A stretch of DNA of 64,000 nucleotides. It comes from Moniliella sp. 'wahieum'. Taxonomy: Eukaryota > Basidiomycota > Moniliellomycetes > Moniliellales > Moniliellaceae. The translations under genes were made by a program, and so were the position numbers. The notes below the pieces were generated by a model. That model had not been told where the DNA came from. It ran no database searches and was given only the letters and a program-made list of their open reading frames with translations. Positions 22,349 through 34,021 of this stretch are shown piece after piece. Numbering within the stretch: position 1 is the stretch's first letter; the number at the start of each line of letters is the position of its first letter. The stretch covers positions 1-64,000 of the forward strand of contig RSEE01000023.1 of the NCBI GenBank assembly GCA_003971905.1, written 5' to 3'.

Positions 22349-23083
22349 GGTGGAGGGATAGAGGGGAGGGGAGGGGGGAGATCTGACGACCGAAAGAAGC
22401 ATCGAGCGGCATCTCCCTGTTGAACTTTATGATATGGTCCCACCCATCAGGTGGAGCTGATAGTGGTGATAGCCGGGCCCGATGGATCGAAGCAGCAGCA
22501 ATCTCGCCGGGCCAGGCCAGGCCCCGGCCACTTTTCGCCAGCCCCACCTAAGCTCCCCCAGTCTACACGGCGAATGGCAGTTACGTAAGTGCGTCACAAT
22601 AATGCGCACATCCCACAACAAAAGTGGCCGAAATAATTACAACCCACCAACTGCGCCCGAGTGCGGTGGGGAGCCACGCGGTGACGGCTACTAAGTACTA
22701 ACCGGTTAAAGTGCCCTCCGCACCTTGGCCTGCCTTGGCGCGCCTGGTAGTGGGCAAAGTGACATGGACCGTCCGTCCTATCAATGGGGAGAGATCATCC
22801 GGCGAGCGGTCTGCGCTGAGCACATGCTTGTCATGATCTTAACTCTCAGATGAGATCTCAGATGGTATGGCTTTGATGTGAAAAAGTACTTTTCCATATA
22901 TGCCCGCACCCAAAACAGTCCTATCGTTAATAGTGACATGTGACCTCGCGCCGAACGATGCACACGGCGAAGCGTATGGGCAAGACCCACCACCAAGCAT
23001 AGTCCCTGTTTCTGCTTCTCGACTACCTATACCTCTCTGTCGCTTCACTTGCGAAATCAGAAGGTTGAACACAACACATCAGG
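22349..23083. promoter_or_regulatory. Divergent upstream region with AGGGG/CCCCT tract
   Basis: The region separates the MBL gene (-) and the DUF1275 gene (+). At 22360-22380 there are consecutive AGGGG units (CCCCT on the MBL-coding strand), a C/T-rich leader element and also a match to the yeast stress-response element core. No gene was recognised. Confidence 0.4.
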
Positions 23084-23885
23084 ATGTGGAAGCCGGGCAA
23101 GCTCAACGACGTGGTAAAGCGCACGCCGCTCAAGTGGCACCTCCTCGTCATCAGTGTTGTTACTGGCCTTTTGGACGCGACGACGTATGGAGACTTGCAA
23201 CTGTTCGCATCCAACCAAACCGGGAACACCATCATCCTCTTTGTCCTTCTCTTGGGTAAAAAGCCAGGGGAGTATTCCAACTATCCTGACCTTCTGCCCA
23301 CTGGTATCTCCCTTGCCACATTTCTCGTCATGGGATTTCTCTGGGGGCGAGCAGGACTGCGCGCTGGACCTAGAAAGAGTGGTGGCAAATGTTTTCGTTG
23401 TTGTTTCAAGCGGGAATGCTTCTTCTTTGCCATTCTACTCGATACCAACGTGATCCGCCCGGGTTTGCGAGTGGGCCATGGGAGGCGGAGAAACGACGCG
23501 GCATTGGCATGTTGCTGGCTGCACCATCAGGCGCACAAGTAGCCCTGGCCCGGTCCTCCGGCATCTCCGAAATTCCAACAGCGATGCTCACCTCTCCCTA
23601 CATGACTTTTTTGTCGACCCCAATCTCTGGTCGCATCCTTGGAAGGTGGAGGATCCCAAGATCAAGACGCGCAATACCCGTGCTCTTTATCTCATGTGCA
23701 TCATTTCTGGCTCGGTTGTGGGCGCCTTGGTTCATCGTCACGCCGCTTCCTCTTCGGCGGCGCTGTACCTGGCATTTTCCCTGCGCCTCTTGGGTGCAGT
23801 CGCGACATTGTTCTTCCCCACCTACCCCCCGAGGCTTACTCGATTGACAAGACCAGCCCCTAATATGCTCATTCCGTTTCTGTAA
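23084..23885 (+). CDS. DUF1275 (YoaK-type) multi-pass membrane protein
   Basis: DUF1275 proteins are small multi-span membrane proteins of unknown transport or sensing role. The ATG at 23084 gives MWKPGKLNDVVKRTPLKWHL, then VTGLLDATTYGDLQLFASNQ followed by TGNTI, the strongest family signature. Hydrophobic spans include LLVISVVTGLLDA, IILFVLLLG, ISLATFLVMGFLWG, ALYLMCIISGSVVGALVHRH and ALYLAFSLRLLGAVATLFFP. In the middle, ARSSGISEIPTAMLTSPYMT is also a conserved family segment. The coding sequence changes frame at least three times between 23360 and 23620, though the family match resumes after each change. TAA is at 23883-23885. The region immediately after is a LINE 3' end. Confidence 0.8.
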
Positions 23886-23930
23886 TATCGCTGCCCTCCT
23901 TTGCTCGTGTAATCTCTATTCTGCATCCAT

Positions 23931-25020
23931 ATCATTGAGAGAGCTTAAGGCTGGGACAGGGAAACGCTACGCCCTAAACCGACCCGTTCATCTTGCATAT
24001 GTTACTGGTAGCGCCACCACTGCTAGTGAACCAGGGGGATCGCCTGGCAGGGTATCAGGACCCTTTAGTGCTAGCCATCCGGTCCCGTACCCGAGGTAGA
24101 GCGTGTGGACACGGATGAGCGTGGTAGACATCCGAGGGAGGAGCCATTTCCACTGAAACTCGGTGGTTAATTCCTTTCAGTTCCCAAAAGCATTTTGCCT
24201 GCCGTCGTCTTGATGTCATAGTATCCTCGCGTCGTCAAAACCAAAGGGACGAAGAGTTTTCTTGGGTGCATCCCTGGTACTTGGCGTTGTTGTCGCACTC
24301 TGCTTTCGTTCCAGCAGCCGAAGCAACTCCTCCTCCCGGCGCTCCAAAGGCATCGAGCTGCTCTCATGTACCTCCTTCCGCCGGTATGTAGACAGGGCCT
24401 CCTGCGTTCCCGAGTCGGGCATCAACGTGTGGTCCACCTCCAAAGTTCCTGAGCCTCCGATCTCTAGGTCACATTACTTGATGGTAGTCAGTACGCATTG
24501 CCTTCCGCTGATGCCTTGTCCCATCCTCGTCCTCCACAATGGATTCCTTGTGGATGGGTGTCGGGGATGGAGCGCACGCGCTGAAGATTGGGCTCCCGCA
24601 CTGTCCACATGCACCAAACTTGGACTGGGTGCGGATGCAAGCGATAATGTGCTCAAGCGAGGACATGACGCCACACTCGTTGCACATGCTGTGCATGGAA
24701 TGGACAGCGTGCGGAGCTGAAGAGAAACCCTCAATCTGCTTGTCGCTGCGCCGAAAGCAAGGGGATGGAATGGAGGAGAGCCAAGTGCTGAGTGGGTTGC
24801 TGTACTGTCTATAATACAGAGGGAAAAGGATCAACTTTGGCATAATTTTCCATTGCCCTGATGGCTTCACGGCATCTTTTAAGTATGCCAACGCACACAC
24901 ACGAGTATTAGTTGTGGCTCGGTCCCCTTTTGGTGCGTTGCTTCTCATCCATTCCTTCTCCTGGAGGACTGGAATATTCGCTAGCCTCGTCATGTGCGCA
25001 ATACAATAATACACCATCAA
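23931..25020 (-). mobile_element. LINE non-LTR retrotransposon 3' portion, copy B
   Basis: The minus strand encodes the end of a retrotransposon polyprotein. From right to left, SNAPKGDRATTNTRVCALAY is followed by the zinc-finger-like CNECGVMSSLEHIIACIRTQ (C-x2-C...H...C), the motif found after reverse transcriptase / RNase H in many LINEs, and then the tail with PLERREEELLRLLERKQ shared with copy A. The first 200 bp (23931-24150) are the untranslated 3' end shared with copies A and C. Frame breaks are present and the reverse transcriptase itself is missing, so the element is dead. Confidence 0.75.
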
Positions 25021-25899
25021 CTATGTCTCCGTGATGGCGTTATCCAACCATCACGGTCTGTCAATTTAGTGTGCCAAAGCTGATGATCGGACCGTCAAAC
25101 ATCCCCATACGTGTCTCTTCCAGCGACTGACAGTAATAGGTAGCACAGTGAAAAAAGACCCCGTATATCAGGGGCGACGAATAAGTCGTCTTGCACAACC
25201 GCCTCCACTCCCTCATCCGCGCTCTCGCTTCTCGGCTTCTTTCCCTTTCACTGCTCAGGTTTTCTATCTTTCGCTATATCGCGACTCGGATTCTCGCCTA
25301 TTTACAAAACCCACACAACAATTGTCTCTTCTGCGCTCGCGCTCGTCTAAATCCAACACACTGCTCATGGGTTTTGAGTCGGTTTCTCGTCTCGTTTCTA
25401 GTCTCGGGGTCGGATGTGCCCTTGACCCTCGCCTCGTCTTTCACCTCGTGCATCTCGTGCTTGATTCTCACTTCTTCCGTTTGACTCATTTCCCCTTTTC
25501 ACTGTAGACGTGTTGGTCTTTCCTTTATTCCCCTCCTCTTCTATAAAGACCTGCCTATTCTTAGATCCAACTGGGATGGCCCACAACCCGCCCACCATTC
25601 TTTCCCCTCTCCCTTCTTCTGGACACTCTCCATTCTAAAACGACCAACATTCGATCAGCTCGCTTGCCCTCCCTCACCCGTCGGAGCTCTTCGCTTTCTC
25701 TCGCCAGTCCCCCAAGGTGCAACCTCCTTTGCAGACGCTGTGCCTGGCTCTGCCCGAGACTTCATTTATACCCGGCGAGAGAGTCGAGCACGGTGTTCAT
25801 CGAGTTCAACCTTCAACGTTCGATCATAGTAGCGAATTCTCTGCGTTCAGACATTCGATGCCGTTTTGGCCACAAAACTGTCGTATATTATAGAGGTGG
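25021..25899. other. Pyrimidine-rich block between two LINE tails
   Basis: About 25180-25700 is strongly C/T-rich on the plus strand with few long frames. It includes CTATAAAGACC near 25541. It could be the promoter/leader of another mobile element or a displaced gene leader. No protein was recognised. Confidence 0.35.
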
Positions 25900-26096
25900 A
25901 ATGTCAACCACGTTCATCCGTGTCCACATGCGCTTCCTAGGGTACGGGACCGGATGGCGACCACCGGAGGCTCCTGATATCCTGGCGATCCCTCTGGTTC
26001 CTTGACCTTGGCGTTTCCAAGTAACCTCCGCAAGATGAACGGTTCCGTTTAGACGTAGCGTTTCCCCTGTCCCAGCCTTAAGCTCTGTCAACGAAA
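25900..26096 (+). mobile_element. LINE 3' tail, copy C, inverted
   Basis: The reverse complement matches the 3' end of copy A almost base for base (landmark AGAGCTTAAGGCTGGGACAG). Only about 200 bp remain, as in a severely 5'-truncated insertion. With copy B it makes an inverted pair around a 0.9-kb spacer. Confidence 0.7.
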
Positions 26097-26392
26097 TGGA
26101 CGCACATAGAGGTGGAGAGGGGGATGCGACAATAGAAGAGATGGGCGCCAATATCTCGTCCTTGGGAAGTAGAACCACAAGCGTTACTATGGGACCTGAC
26201 ATGCTGACAGGGAACGGGAGTGTGGCTGTGAAGAAAAGCCTTTGCAATATAGCAAACGTGAGGGAAGAGAGGCAAGACGCAAGCGTCCCCCTCGTTTTTC
26301 TCACTGGCTCCACCAGCGTCCAGCCACAACTAGGCTTGCCACATAGCACTGCCCCCGTGCGCCTGTGGCACAGGACCCCTAAGCCAGCACCC

Positions 26393-26413
26393 CATCATGC
26401 ATCATGCATCATG
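26393..26413. repeat. Heptamer array CATCATG x3
   Basis: Three perfect copies followed by CATCAC. Same unit as 3817 (complement), 49457 and 58718. Confidence 0.85.
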
Positions 26414-26638
26414 CATCACGGCGTCAGCTTGCAGATGTGCAGATCGCTCGCTACGGAAGCTCTACGGCCTCTACGGTGGATCCGCTTTCAACTTTCAAAT
26501 GCCAGAGCGAGCGCGAACCAGCGAAGCAGAGGACCCGTGGATTGGCTCTGCTGTTCACATGCATCACATGTCACACGAGGCACCACAGAACCACACCTGT
26601 GACACGCGCACTGAAGATCGAGCACGCGCCACACTCCA

Positions 26639-26657
26639 GCTTCAAGCTTCAAGCTTC
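26639..26657. repeat. Heptamer array GCTTCAA x2.7
   Basis: GCTTCAA twice and a partial third copy; complement of the TTGAAGC unit at 40411, 46924 and 49006. Confidence 0.8.
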
Positions 26658-27747
26658 TCAAGGTCGCACCAGCCGCCGGCGGACCTCAGTGGTTCTCAGC
26701 CTTTGTTGGCTCTGCCGTCTCGGACGGATAGATGGGAAGGAAAACGAGGTTATGAAAGAGCATTGTGGGGTGGGTGGGGGCTATAACCCACACATGTCGG
26801 ACGAATGGAGATTGTGCCGATTATGGATTAGCGGTTGCCGTTCGTCAAAAGCTAGGCTATCGACCAGTGCCAGCCGAACGAATACCAGCGTTTACGCGTT
26901 GCTCGGCTGGGAAGCCGGCGGGGTGGAGAGGGGCAGGCAGCAAGGCGCAGCAGCGCCGGTCCAGAGCGAGGCGCGGCACGCACGTGAGCCGGCGGGCCAA
27001 CGGAGGCCAGGGCAGCGAGTGGAGGAAAAACACGGGGGCAGTCTGGGGGACTCGCCCAATAGTCAGCGCAGGGAGAGCGTGCACAGCACGAAGCACGCAC
27101 CTGTCCCCAAACAGAGCGAGTTGTGCGTGCTGGAAGCTGGACCCCAGCGCTGCCACCGCCCTGCGTGGATTTGCACCAACGTGGAGACACGCCGGGCGGC
27201 AGTGGCGCCGTGCCTCCGGGGCTCCGATCGACGCGGCGCCGGGGGCTTGGGCGTGGGCTGGCACAGTGCCAGTCACCCGAACAACGGCGGCACGCAGCGC
27301 CCCGCTGGCACCAGGCGCGTGTGGCCAGGGCAGCGCCGGGCAGCGGCAGTAGGCAGGCGCACGCAGCCAGCCAAACACGCCCGCCGTGCGCGTGGAAACA
27401 GCGGCGCCGCGCGCCCGCCCGAGCGCGGGTGGCGTGGTGCCGCTCCGCGCCCGGGCACGGGGGCAGCCTGGTGCCGCCTGCGACGGCCTGCAGGGGGCGA
27501 CGCGACGCGTGATGGGATGGGCAGGCTGGGTGATGCGCATGCATGATGCTGCCAGGGTGTGGCTGCCCCCACCGGAGAGCAGCACGCAGCACCCGACGAA
27601 CCGACGGCGGGACTCGGCGGCGTCCTGCGTCCCCCCCCCCCACCACCCTCTTCTCGGCCGCCGCCCCCTCCGCCTCCTCCTCTTCCGCCGCTGCTGCGCT
27701 GGGCGAGCCTGCGTTCGTTCTTCTCTCGTTCGCTCTCGTCGCCCACC

Positions 27748-30700
27748 ATGTCCGACTGGCCCCTGGAGTTCATCTACCGCCTCCCGCCCCGCGCGCCCGC
27801 CACGCCGCTCGGCGACTGGATGGCCCAGAACGTCACCGACAATGGCACGGCCACCACCCTCCTCGACTGTCTCTGCTCCTCCACACGCCCCGCCCTCTGG
27901 AGCCCGGACCTCTCCCGCCCGCCCCTCGACCACCGCAGCATCAAGCAGTTCGTCCAATCCTTCACCCTCCCAGTTCCTCCCGCGCCCGCAGCAACCCACT
28001 GCGACCCAACGACCGCGTCATGCTGCTCCTGCCCACCGGCCCTGAGAATGCCCTGATGCTTATGTCCATTGCCACCTACCATACTGTGCCCCGCTCAACG
28101 CCGCCTGCACTGCTGGCGAGTTGCGTGACGATGCCGTTCGCCTCCGCGCCCGCGCCGTCGTCACAACCCGCGACAGCCTGGAACGCCTTGGCTGCTACGA
28201 GCTCTACGAAGAGGAAAACATGGAGATCATCGTTGTCGACTTCAAAACATCCGGCCCGGCAGGTTACTTTGACATGGCGGTACTCGAAGGCGAAGACCTT
28301 GTCCCATACCAGCACGGTTCTCAGCGCCCATGCCCGCCCTCAACCCTGACCGACTATTCCCTTGTTCTTCATACCTCTGGCACGTCGGGCAAAAAGAAGG
28401 TGGTGCCCTACTCTCTGCGCCACATGATCGTGGGTACCTGCTGTGTCGTCTTCTCCTGGGAACTCAAACCCGATTCGGTGAACAGTATGTCCCTTCTCCT
28501 CTCGTACTTCGAACTGACACACACACTAACTTGGTGCTTCTCAGTGAACATGATGCCTCTTTTCCATGTTGGCGGTATTGTGCGGAACCTTTGGTCTCCC
28601 CTCTTCTCCAATGGGTCCGCCATTATGTGTGCTGGATTCGACGCGACGACCTGGTGGAAGCTTGCTGGTCAACTGGGAGCGATGGTACTACGCTGCCCCT
28701 ACCATGCACCACGCTATCCTGGCTCCAAACCCGAGGGGACAGTTGCTCGCGGGACACTAAGATCAAAATGATCTGCAATGCCGCTGGTGGCCTGCTTCCC
28801 CATTGGCTGTACAGCTCAAGGAAAACTTTGGTGACTGTGCTGTACTCCCCTCGTACGGCATGACTGAATGGTGCGCGAGACTCCCTCTTCTCCCATTTGC
28901 GATATGTACTGACCTATGGATTTTTCGCGTTGGCAGCATGCCCATTGCCTCCCCCCACCGACTACCAGCTAGACCGTCCTGGTTGCTCTGGGGTGGCCTG
29001 CGGCCCTGGCCTTTCCATCCGTGATCCGTTCAACCTTGAAAAGGAGCAGCCACCGGACAGACAGGTGCCGTATGCGTCCGTGGTCTGCCCACTTTCAGCG
29101 GTTATGAGACCGATCCCGATGGTCCTCTGGATGCCTCCTCTTTTTCTTCGGAAGGCTGGTTCGACTCGGGCGACATGGGCCACATGGACGCGGATGGCTA
29201 TTTGTTCATCACGGGTAGGTCCAAGGAGATCATCAATAAAGGTGGTGAGGTTATCTCCCCTTTGAGGTCGAAGAAGCCGTCACGCAAGCGACCACTGGCC
29301 GTGTCAAGAACACTCTGTTTCTCGATCGAGCACGACGTGCTCCAGGAGACAATTGGTGTGTAGTGATCGTCCCCACGCCAAATGAACCCCGGGTAGGGCT
29401 GTCGGAGCTGCAGAACATGCTGCGGAACTATCTCCACCCATCCAAGTGGCCGTTTGCGATTGTCTACATGGACGACCTTCCGAAAACCAAGCAGGGAAAC
29501 CCTTGCGTATCAAGCTCGCCAGCCGTCTGGGATTGGGCCGCTGACCGATAGTGTGCCCCCGCTGCAGCGCCACTTTGAGGCGAAGGCACCTGGGAAGGAG
29601 GTGCCATTGTCTGAGCCAATCCCTGCCAAGCTGGTCAATGTGGATCTGCGGGCAGTCGAGCGTGCCTGCTACCGGATCCCTGGTATTGTCGAGGCGGCAG
29701 TTCGCATGCGCAAGGATGGTGCCCGAGGCTTCTCTATGTCGAGGAAGACATGCCATACGATGCTGCGGACATCGACCGTGCACTGGCTCAGGTGCTGGAC
29801 GGCTACGTGGTACCCAACCCATTGCACGTTTTCCGTCAGCCCTTGGCCAAGACCGCCCAGGGCCAAATTGACTTGATACCATGGAGGCCGAAGTGCGCGC
29901 CCAGAACGCTCAGGACATGTCCCGCACGGGCATTATTGTTCGCGACATTATTGGCAAGCTGCTCAACACGGATCCTGGCAGCATCACAGCCGAATCCGAC
30001 TTCTTCCTACTGGGCGGCAACTCTCTCTTGCTGGGCCGTCTGGTGGCGCAGATTCGGAAAGAAACAGGCGTGTCGCTCGAGGTTTCGTCTCTGTTTACAA
30101 ACTCAACCATCTCGGCTATCGCGGATATGATTGAAGAGGAGACGGGAGGCTCGGATGCTGAAGATGAAGACGAGGGTTACTACGATGAGAAGACGGGCTT
30201 CAGCTCCAACTTCCTCTCGGCCCATCGCTACGACGATGAAGAAGACGGCTACCTCAACTCGCACGGGTATAAGCCCCGGTCCCAGACTCATCCGTGGGTG
30301 ATGCTGGTCCAGATCATCCCGCTGCTCTTTTTCTACCCGTTCAAGGCGCCTGGACCTGGACTGTGCTCCTTCACGGTCTTGCCTTCTCGGCGTATTACAT
30401 CAACGACAACTTTTGGGAGCGTGTGGGTGTCCTGCTTCTCTCCCTCTTTATCGCCCGTCTCACTTCCCGAATCATCTGCCCGGTCACCGCCATGCCTTCA
30501 AGTGGCTTGTCATTGGCCGTTACCGCCCCGGAAAGTACCCAATGTGGTGCAACTATCATCTGCGCTGGTGGATTGTCAACCAATCTCTCACCACGGCCGG
30601 TAAGGGTCTTTTCAATCTGACCCCCGAACTGCGCAAGGTATACTTCCGTCTTTTGGGCGCATCGATTGGCAAGAACGTCAAGATTGACAAGTTTGCCAAT

Positions 30701-32818
30701 TGGGCGAATATGATCTTCTTACGATCCACGATGGTGCGCAGATTGACAAGTCTGTCGTCCGCGGTTTCTGCGTCGAACGTGATGGTTACTTCCGTCTGGA
30801 ACCCATCATCATCGGGCGCGACTGCATGGTCAACACCTACACTCAGATTTCTCCTGGCGCTCGCTTGGCCAACGGCACGGTTTGGGGTCCCCAATCCAGT
30901 AGTCATGAGGAGCCGTCGATGGACAGCTATGCCGCGTACAATCGCGAGGCAGTGCCTAAGCCGCATTGGTCCTTGATTGTCTTCCTTGGTCTGCCGCTTA
31001 AATTGGTGGTCTGGGTGCTGTGCTACCTCCCTTGGTTTTCAGCCTTGTTCATGCTGCTCTCGACGCCGTTTTTGTTCAACAAGCACGATTCTCTCAAAGG
31101 CGTCGTGGCATGGTTCTCCTTCCCTGACCGGATTGGCTGGCACTACCTAGCCCGCATTGTGCGCAATGGCATGCCGGCCATGTCCAATGTATCCTCGGTA
31201 TCCTTCTTAAGCGCATCTCGGGCCTCAACAAAGAAGGTTCGATGAGGAACGCGACCCAACTCTCCTTTGGCGCCGTTGGGTGCAATCCGAGTTCCTTTCC
31301 CAGCCCCAGATTCGCCGGTCGATGTCCATCTTGGGCACTCACTACGAGATGACCTCGGTTATTTACCGTGCGATGGGGGCCAAAATTGGCAAACGCGTCT
31401 ACTGGCCGGGATCGGGGATCTACTGCCCCGACCCCGAGTTGCTGGAGATTGGGGACGATGTGGTGTTTGGGTCGCGTTCGGAGGTCTTTACCTCGGACTC
31501 GATTGGATGGGCCAAGGTACGCGTCGCTCGCGGCGCTATGATTGCCGACCGTGTGGTGCTCTCTCCCGGTGTGACGGTGGGGAAGCAGTGTGTGATGGGC
31601 TCCGGTGCGTTGGCGCGCAGGAACGGGTACTACGAGCCGCTGTCGGTTGGATGGGTGCCAAGCACGGTGAAGCGGTTAGTTTTGGCAAGTCGGCGCCGTC
31701 TGAGGAAATGGGGGAGGATTCAACCATCACGCCATTTGGCCGTGCGTTTTACAAGCGCCAGGCCAACTTCTTTGTGTTCCCCTACCCTATGCTCGTGGCC
31801 ATCAACATTCTGATGAGCGTCATTACCTCGCTCTACTGGGCTTCGCCTGCCGTTGCGGCCATTACTTTCCTCAACTTCCTCAGGATTCACTTTGAGGACA
31901 AGGCCGACGGTCTTTTTGGCGACCACTGGTACCGCCCTGCCCTGGTGTACATTTACATTGCTCTTGCCTTTGTCATCATCATGGGGGCCCAGATGATTAT
32001 TGCAATGGGGGTGGTCGGGACAAGTGGGCGATATTGGCCGGCGGCGCGAAGGACGGTACGATTGGGACAAGTCGTCGTATTGCCAGCGCTGGCAGCTTCA
32101 CCTGTGCTGCAGAAACTGCTGGGCAAGGGCTTTGGCGGTCACATTATGGGTGCATTTCTGGCACGGTGTACGCAGTCTGGTACCTGCGCGCTTTGGGCGG
32201 CCACGTGGGCAAAGACTGCTCGATTTGGGCCGGTGGCAAGCCCTCGCTTCAGTTTACCGAGCCGGAGCTAGTTACGTTTGGGGATCGGGTCAGCGTCGAC
32301 GACTGCTCGGTTGTGGCTCACATCAACTCGCGCGGACGCTTTTCCCTCAACGCGCTCCGGATTGGAGACGGGTGCGCGATGCGTACCGGTTCGCGTCTGC
32401 TCTCTGGCGCCAACATGGAGCCCCGCAGCATGCTGTTGGAGCACACCCTGGTCGCGTCCGGTGAGATTGCGGAGGCGGGGATGGTGTATGCGGGTTGGCC
32501 TGCTCGTCAGCTACGGGTGCGCAAGCCCAAACCAACCGCCCCATCGGCTTCAGCGCCCACCGTTGTTGTGGAAGGCGGGCCTCAGGGGAGCAAGAGCTTT
32601 GGTCTGTCGCCGATGCCGTCGACCTTGCCTTCGATGAATGCTAGTCCGTATGCTTCCAAAGATGCATTCAGCTCGCAAGATGCATTTGCTCCCATGTCGG
32701 CGCTCCTCTTCCCTATGGGCACCAGCCTACCACCTCCTACAATGGCTCTTTGGCGGATTCTTACGGCCACGGGGGGTACCAATACCAAACGCCCATGCAA
32801 CCCCATTCGGCATTTTAG
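27748..32818 (+). CDS. Adenylation-thiolation synthetase with membrane and triple left-handed beta-helix C-terminus (Pls/PosA-like)
   Basis: The ATG at 27748 (CCCACCATG) starts MSDWPLEFIYRLPPRAPATP. An adenylation domain follows: core motif SLVLHTSGTSGKKKVVPYS, then MMPLFHVGGIVRNLWSPLFS, GWFDSGDMGHMDADGYLFIT, GRSKEIINKGGEVISP and a C-terminal lysine motif near PKTKQGKPLRIK. A carrier domain has FFLLGGNSLLLGRLVAQIRK with the phosphopantetheine serine. Then come an acidic linker and alternating membrane helices (PHWSLIVFLGLPLKLVVWVL, VFPYPMLVAINILMSVITSL, YIYIALAFVIIMGAQMIIAM) with three hexapeptide-repeat modules: IIIGRDCMVNTYTQISPGAR, GAMIADRVVLSPGVTVGKQC and GDRVSVDDCSVVAHINSRGR. Introns at 28485-28544 and 28871-28936 are clear. 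No condensation or thioesterase domain is seen. The layout resembles bacterial Pls/PosA amino-acid homopolymer synthetases. The tail is Gln/Tyr/Gly-rich, with TAG at 32816-32818. Many frame slips occur; the product is unknown. Confidence 0.8.
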
Positions 32819-34021
32819 CATTTTTGTCACGTCCTCGTTTACCCGATCAACCCAGCCCCCTTTCCCATTGCTTGTGACCCCGGTGGTCACTTCGTGCCCG
32901 CCACGGGCCCGCCTCGTCGCAGCCCACAGCAAGGCGTGTGCACATCCCTCGTTCGTTTGTTTTCTCCCCGTTCCCCCTTTTGGTTTTTTTGTTCGTTTTC
33001 CTCCTGCCCCGCTATCTGTCACTGCCACTCCCACTCCCACTGCCACCTTGCGCATTATCCCTTTCCTCACCCCCGGCACTTTGGACCTGTATTTCTTGGG
33101 GACCTCGATCCCCCAGGTAGATTTCTTTCCAACTATCTCACTCTCCTGCGCTCCATCTCGTTTTCTCGTTTTTGAACTTTGCTTGATGCACTACGGTCCT
33201 GACAGGATCCGCGGCTCGGGCTGGCTGTAATGGACTCGTTGGTGCTCTCTACCATATCTCTCATCTCTCCTTTCTGTGTTCCGTCCGCATTTTCCGCCAC
33301 CCGTCTCGAGCTTCAGGTTCGTGGTCAAACTCGTCACAGCCAACGACAGTGTTAGTGTTGGTCTCGCACAATGTTACCCCCAGAACCTGAAGTACAGTAG
33401 CAAACGCCTATGGAGGGCTGCTGAGATCGTCGGCTCCATTTCTCTTGTCAACGTCAACTAGCAACTATTCGACATAGACTTGATCGCCACCGAGCCTACG
33501 GTCCGGCTTGGGCGTTGGAGCGTAACCAGTAACCGGTAGCCCCGATGATGGAGATGCCTCCCCGTTCCACCGTCCACCGCCGTGCACCGATCCGCTGTCC
33601 ACCGATCTACCGTTCCGTCGACCACACCCTACTACTCTTCCCTCTCCCATTCTCCACCATTCCACGTCCGCTGTGCCAAGAGCGGCGTGGGCGCAGTTGT
33701 TGCACCCTCTGGAAGTACTGCATCCTCCTTGTCAAACGGTGAGGAGAGTGGCCTCTACCTGGCAAAACAAGCACGAATGGTATAGGCACGCTGAACGTGA
33801 GCCGCTGAGCCGTGGGCGAGGCGGTGAGATTGATCAGCGAATTTGAAGTTGGAACGAGTAGCTTGATGGCGTCACACTTCGCGAGCGGTTTCAGCAAAGT
33901 GGAAATATTGAATTCAGCTGGGTGTTTCGATGCATGTCAAACCACCAGACCCAGCTTGCTCCAAGCTTGGTTTGTGGACCTTCAAGCCGTGGCAGCCTCC
34001 TTCTACCACCTCGACACCCAC
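32819..34021. other. Spacer downstream of the synthetase
   Basis: No supported gene. C/T-rich runs at 32930-33200 fit a 3' untranslated region, and 33800-34021 should hold the promoter of the histidine phosphatase gene. Confidence 0.4.

Larger units (their letters stand above)
26097..27747. other. Long GC-rich spacer upstream of the synthetase gene
   Basis: Long open frames exist on both strands at 26404-27999, but they overlap one another, are rich in Arg/Ala/Gly/Pro and look like a by-product of GC-rich sequence lacking stop codons. The last kilobase presumably holds the promoter and leader of the large synthetase. Heptamer arrays lie at 26393 and 26639. Confidence 0.4.

Noticed and set aside
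26404-27999. Two overlapping open frames of 380 codons on opposite strands
   Set aside because: Both are Arg/Ala/Gly/Pro-rich, overlap each other and the start of the synthetase, and show no family signature. High GC content explains the absence of stops.
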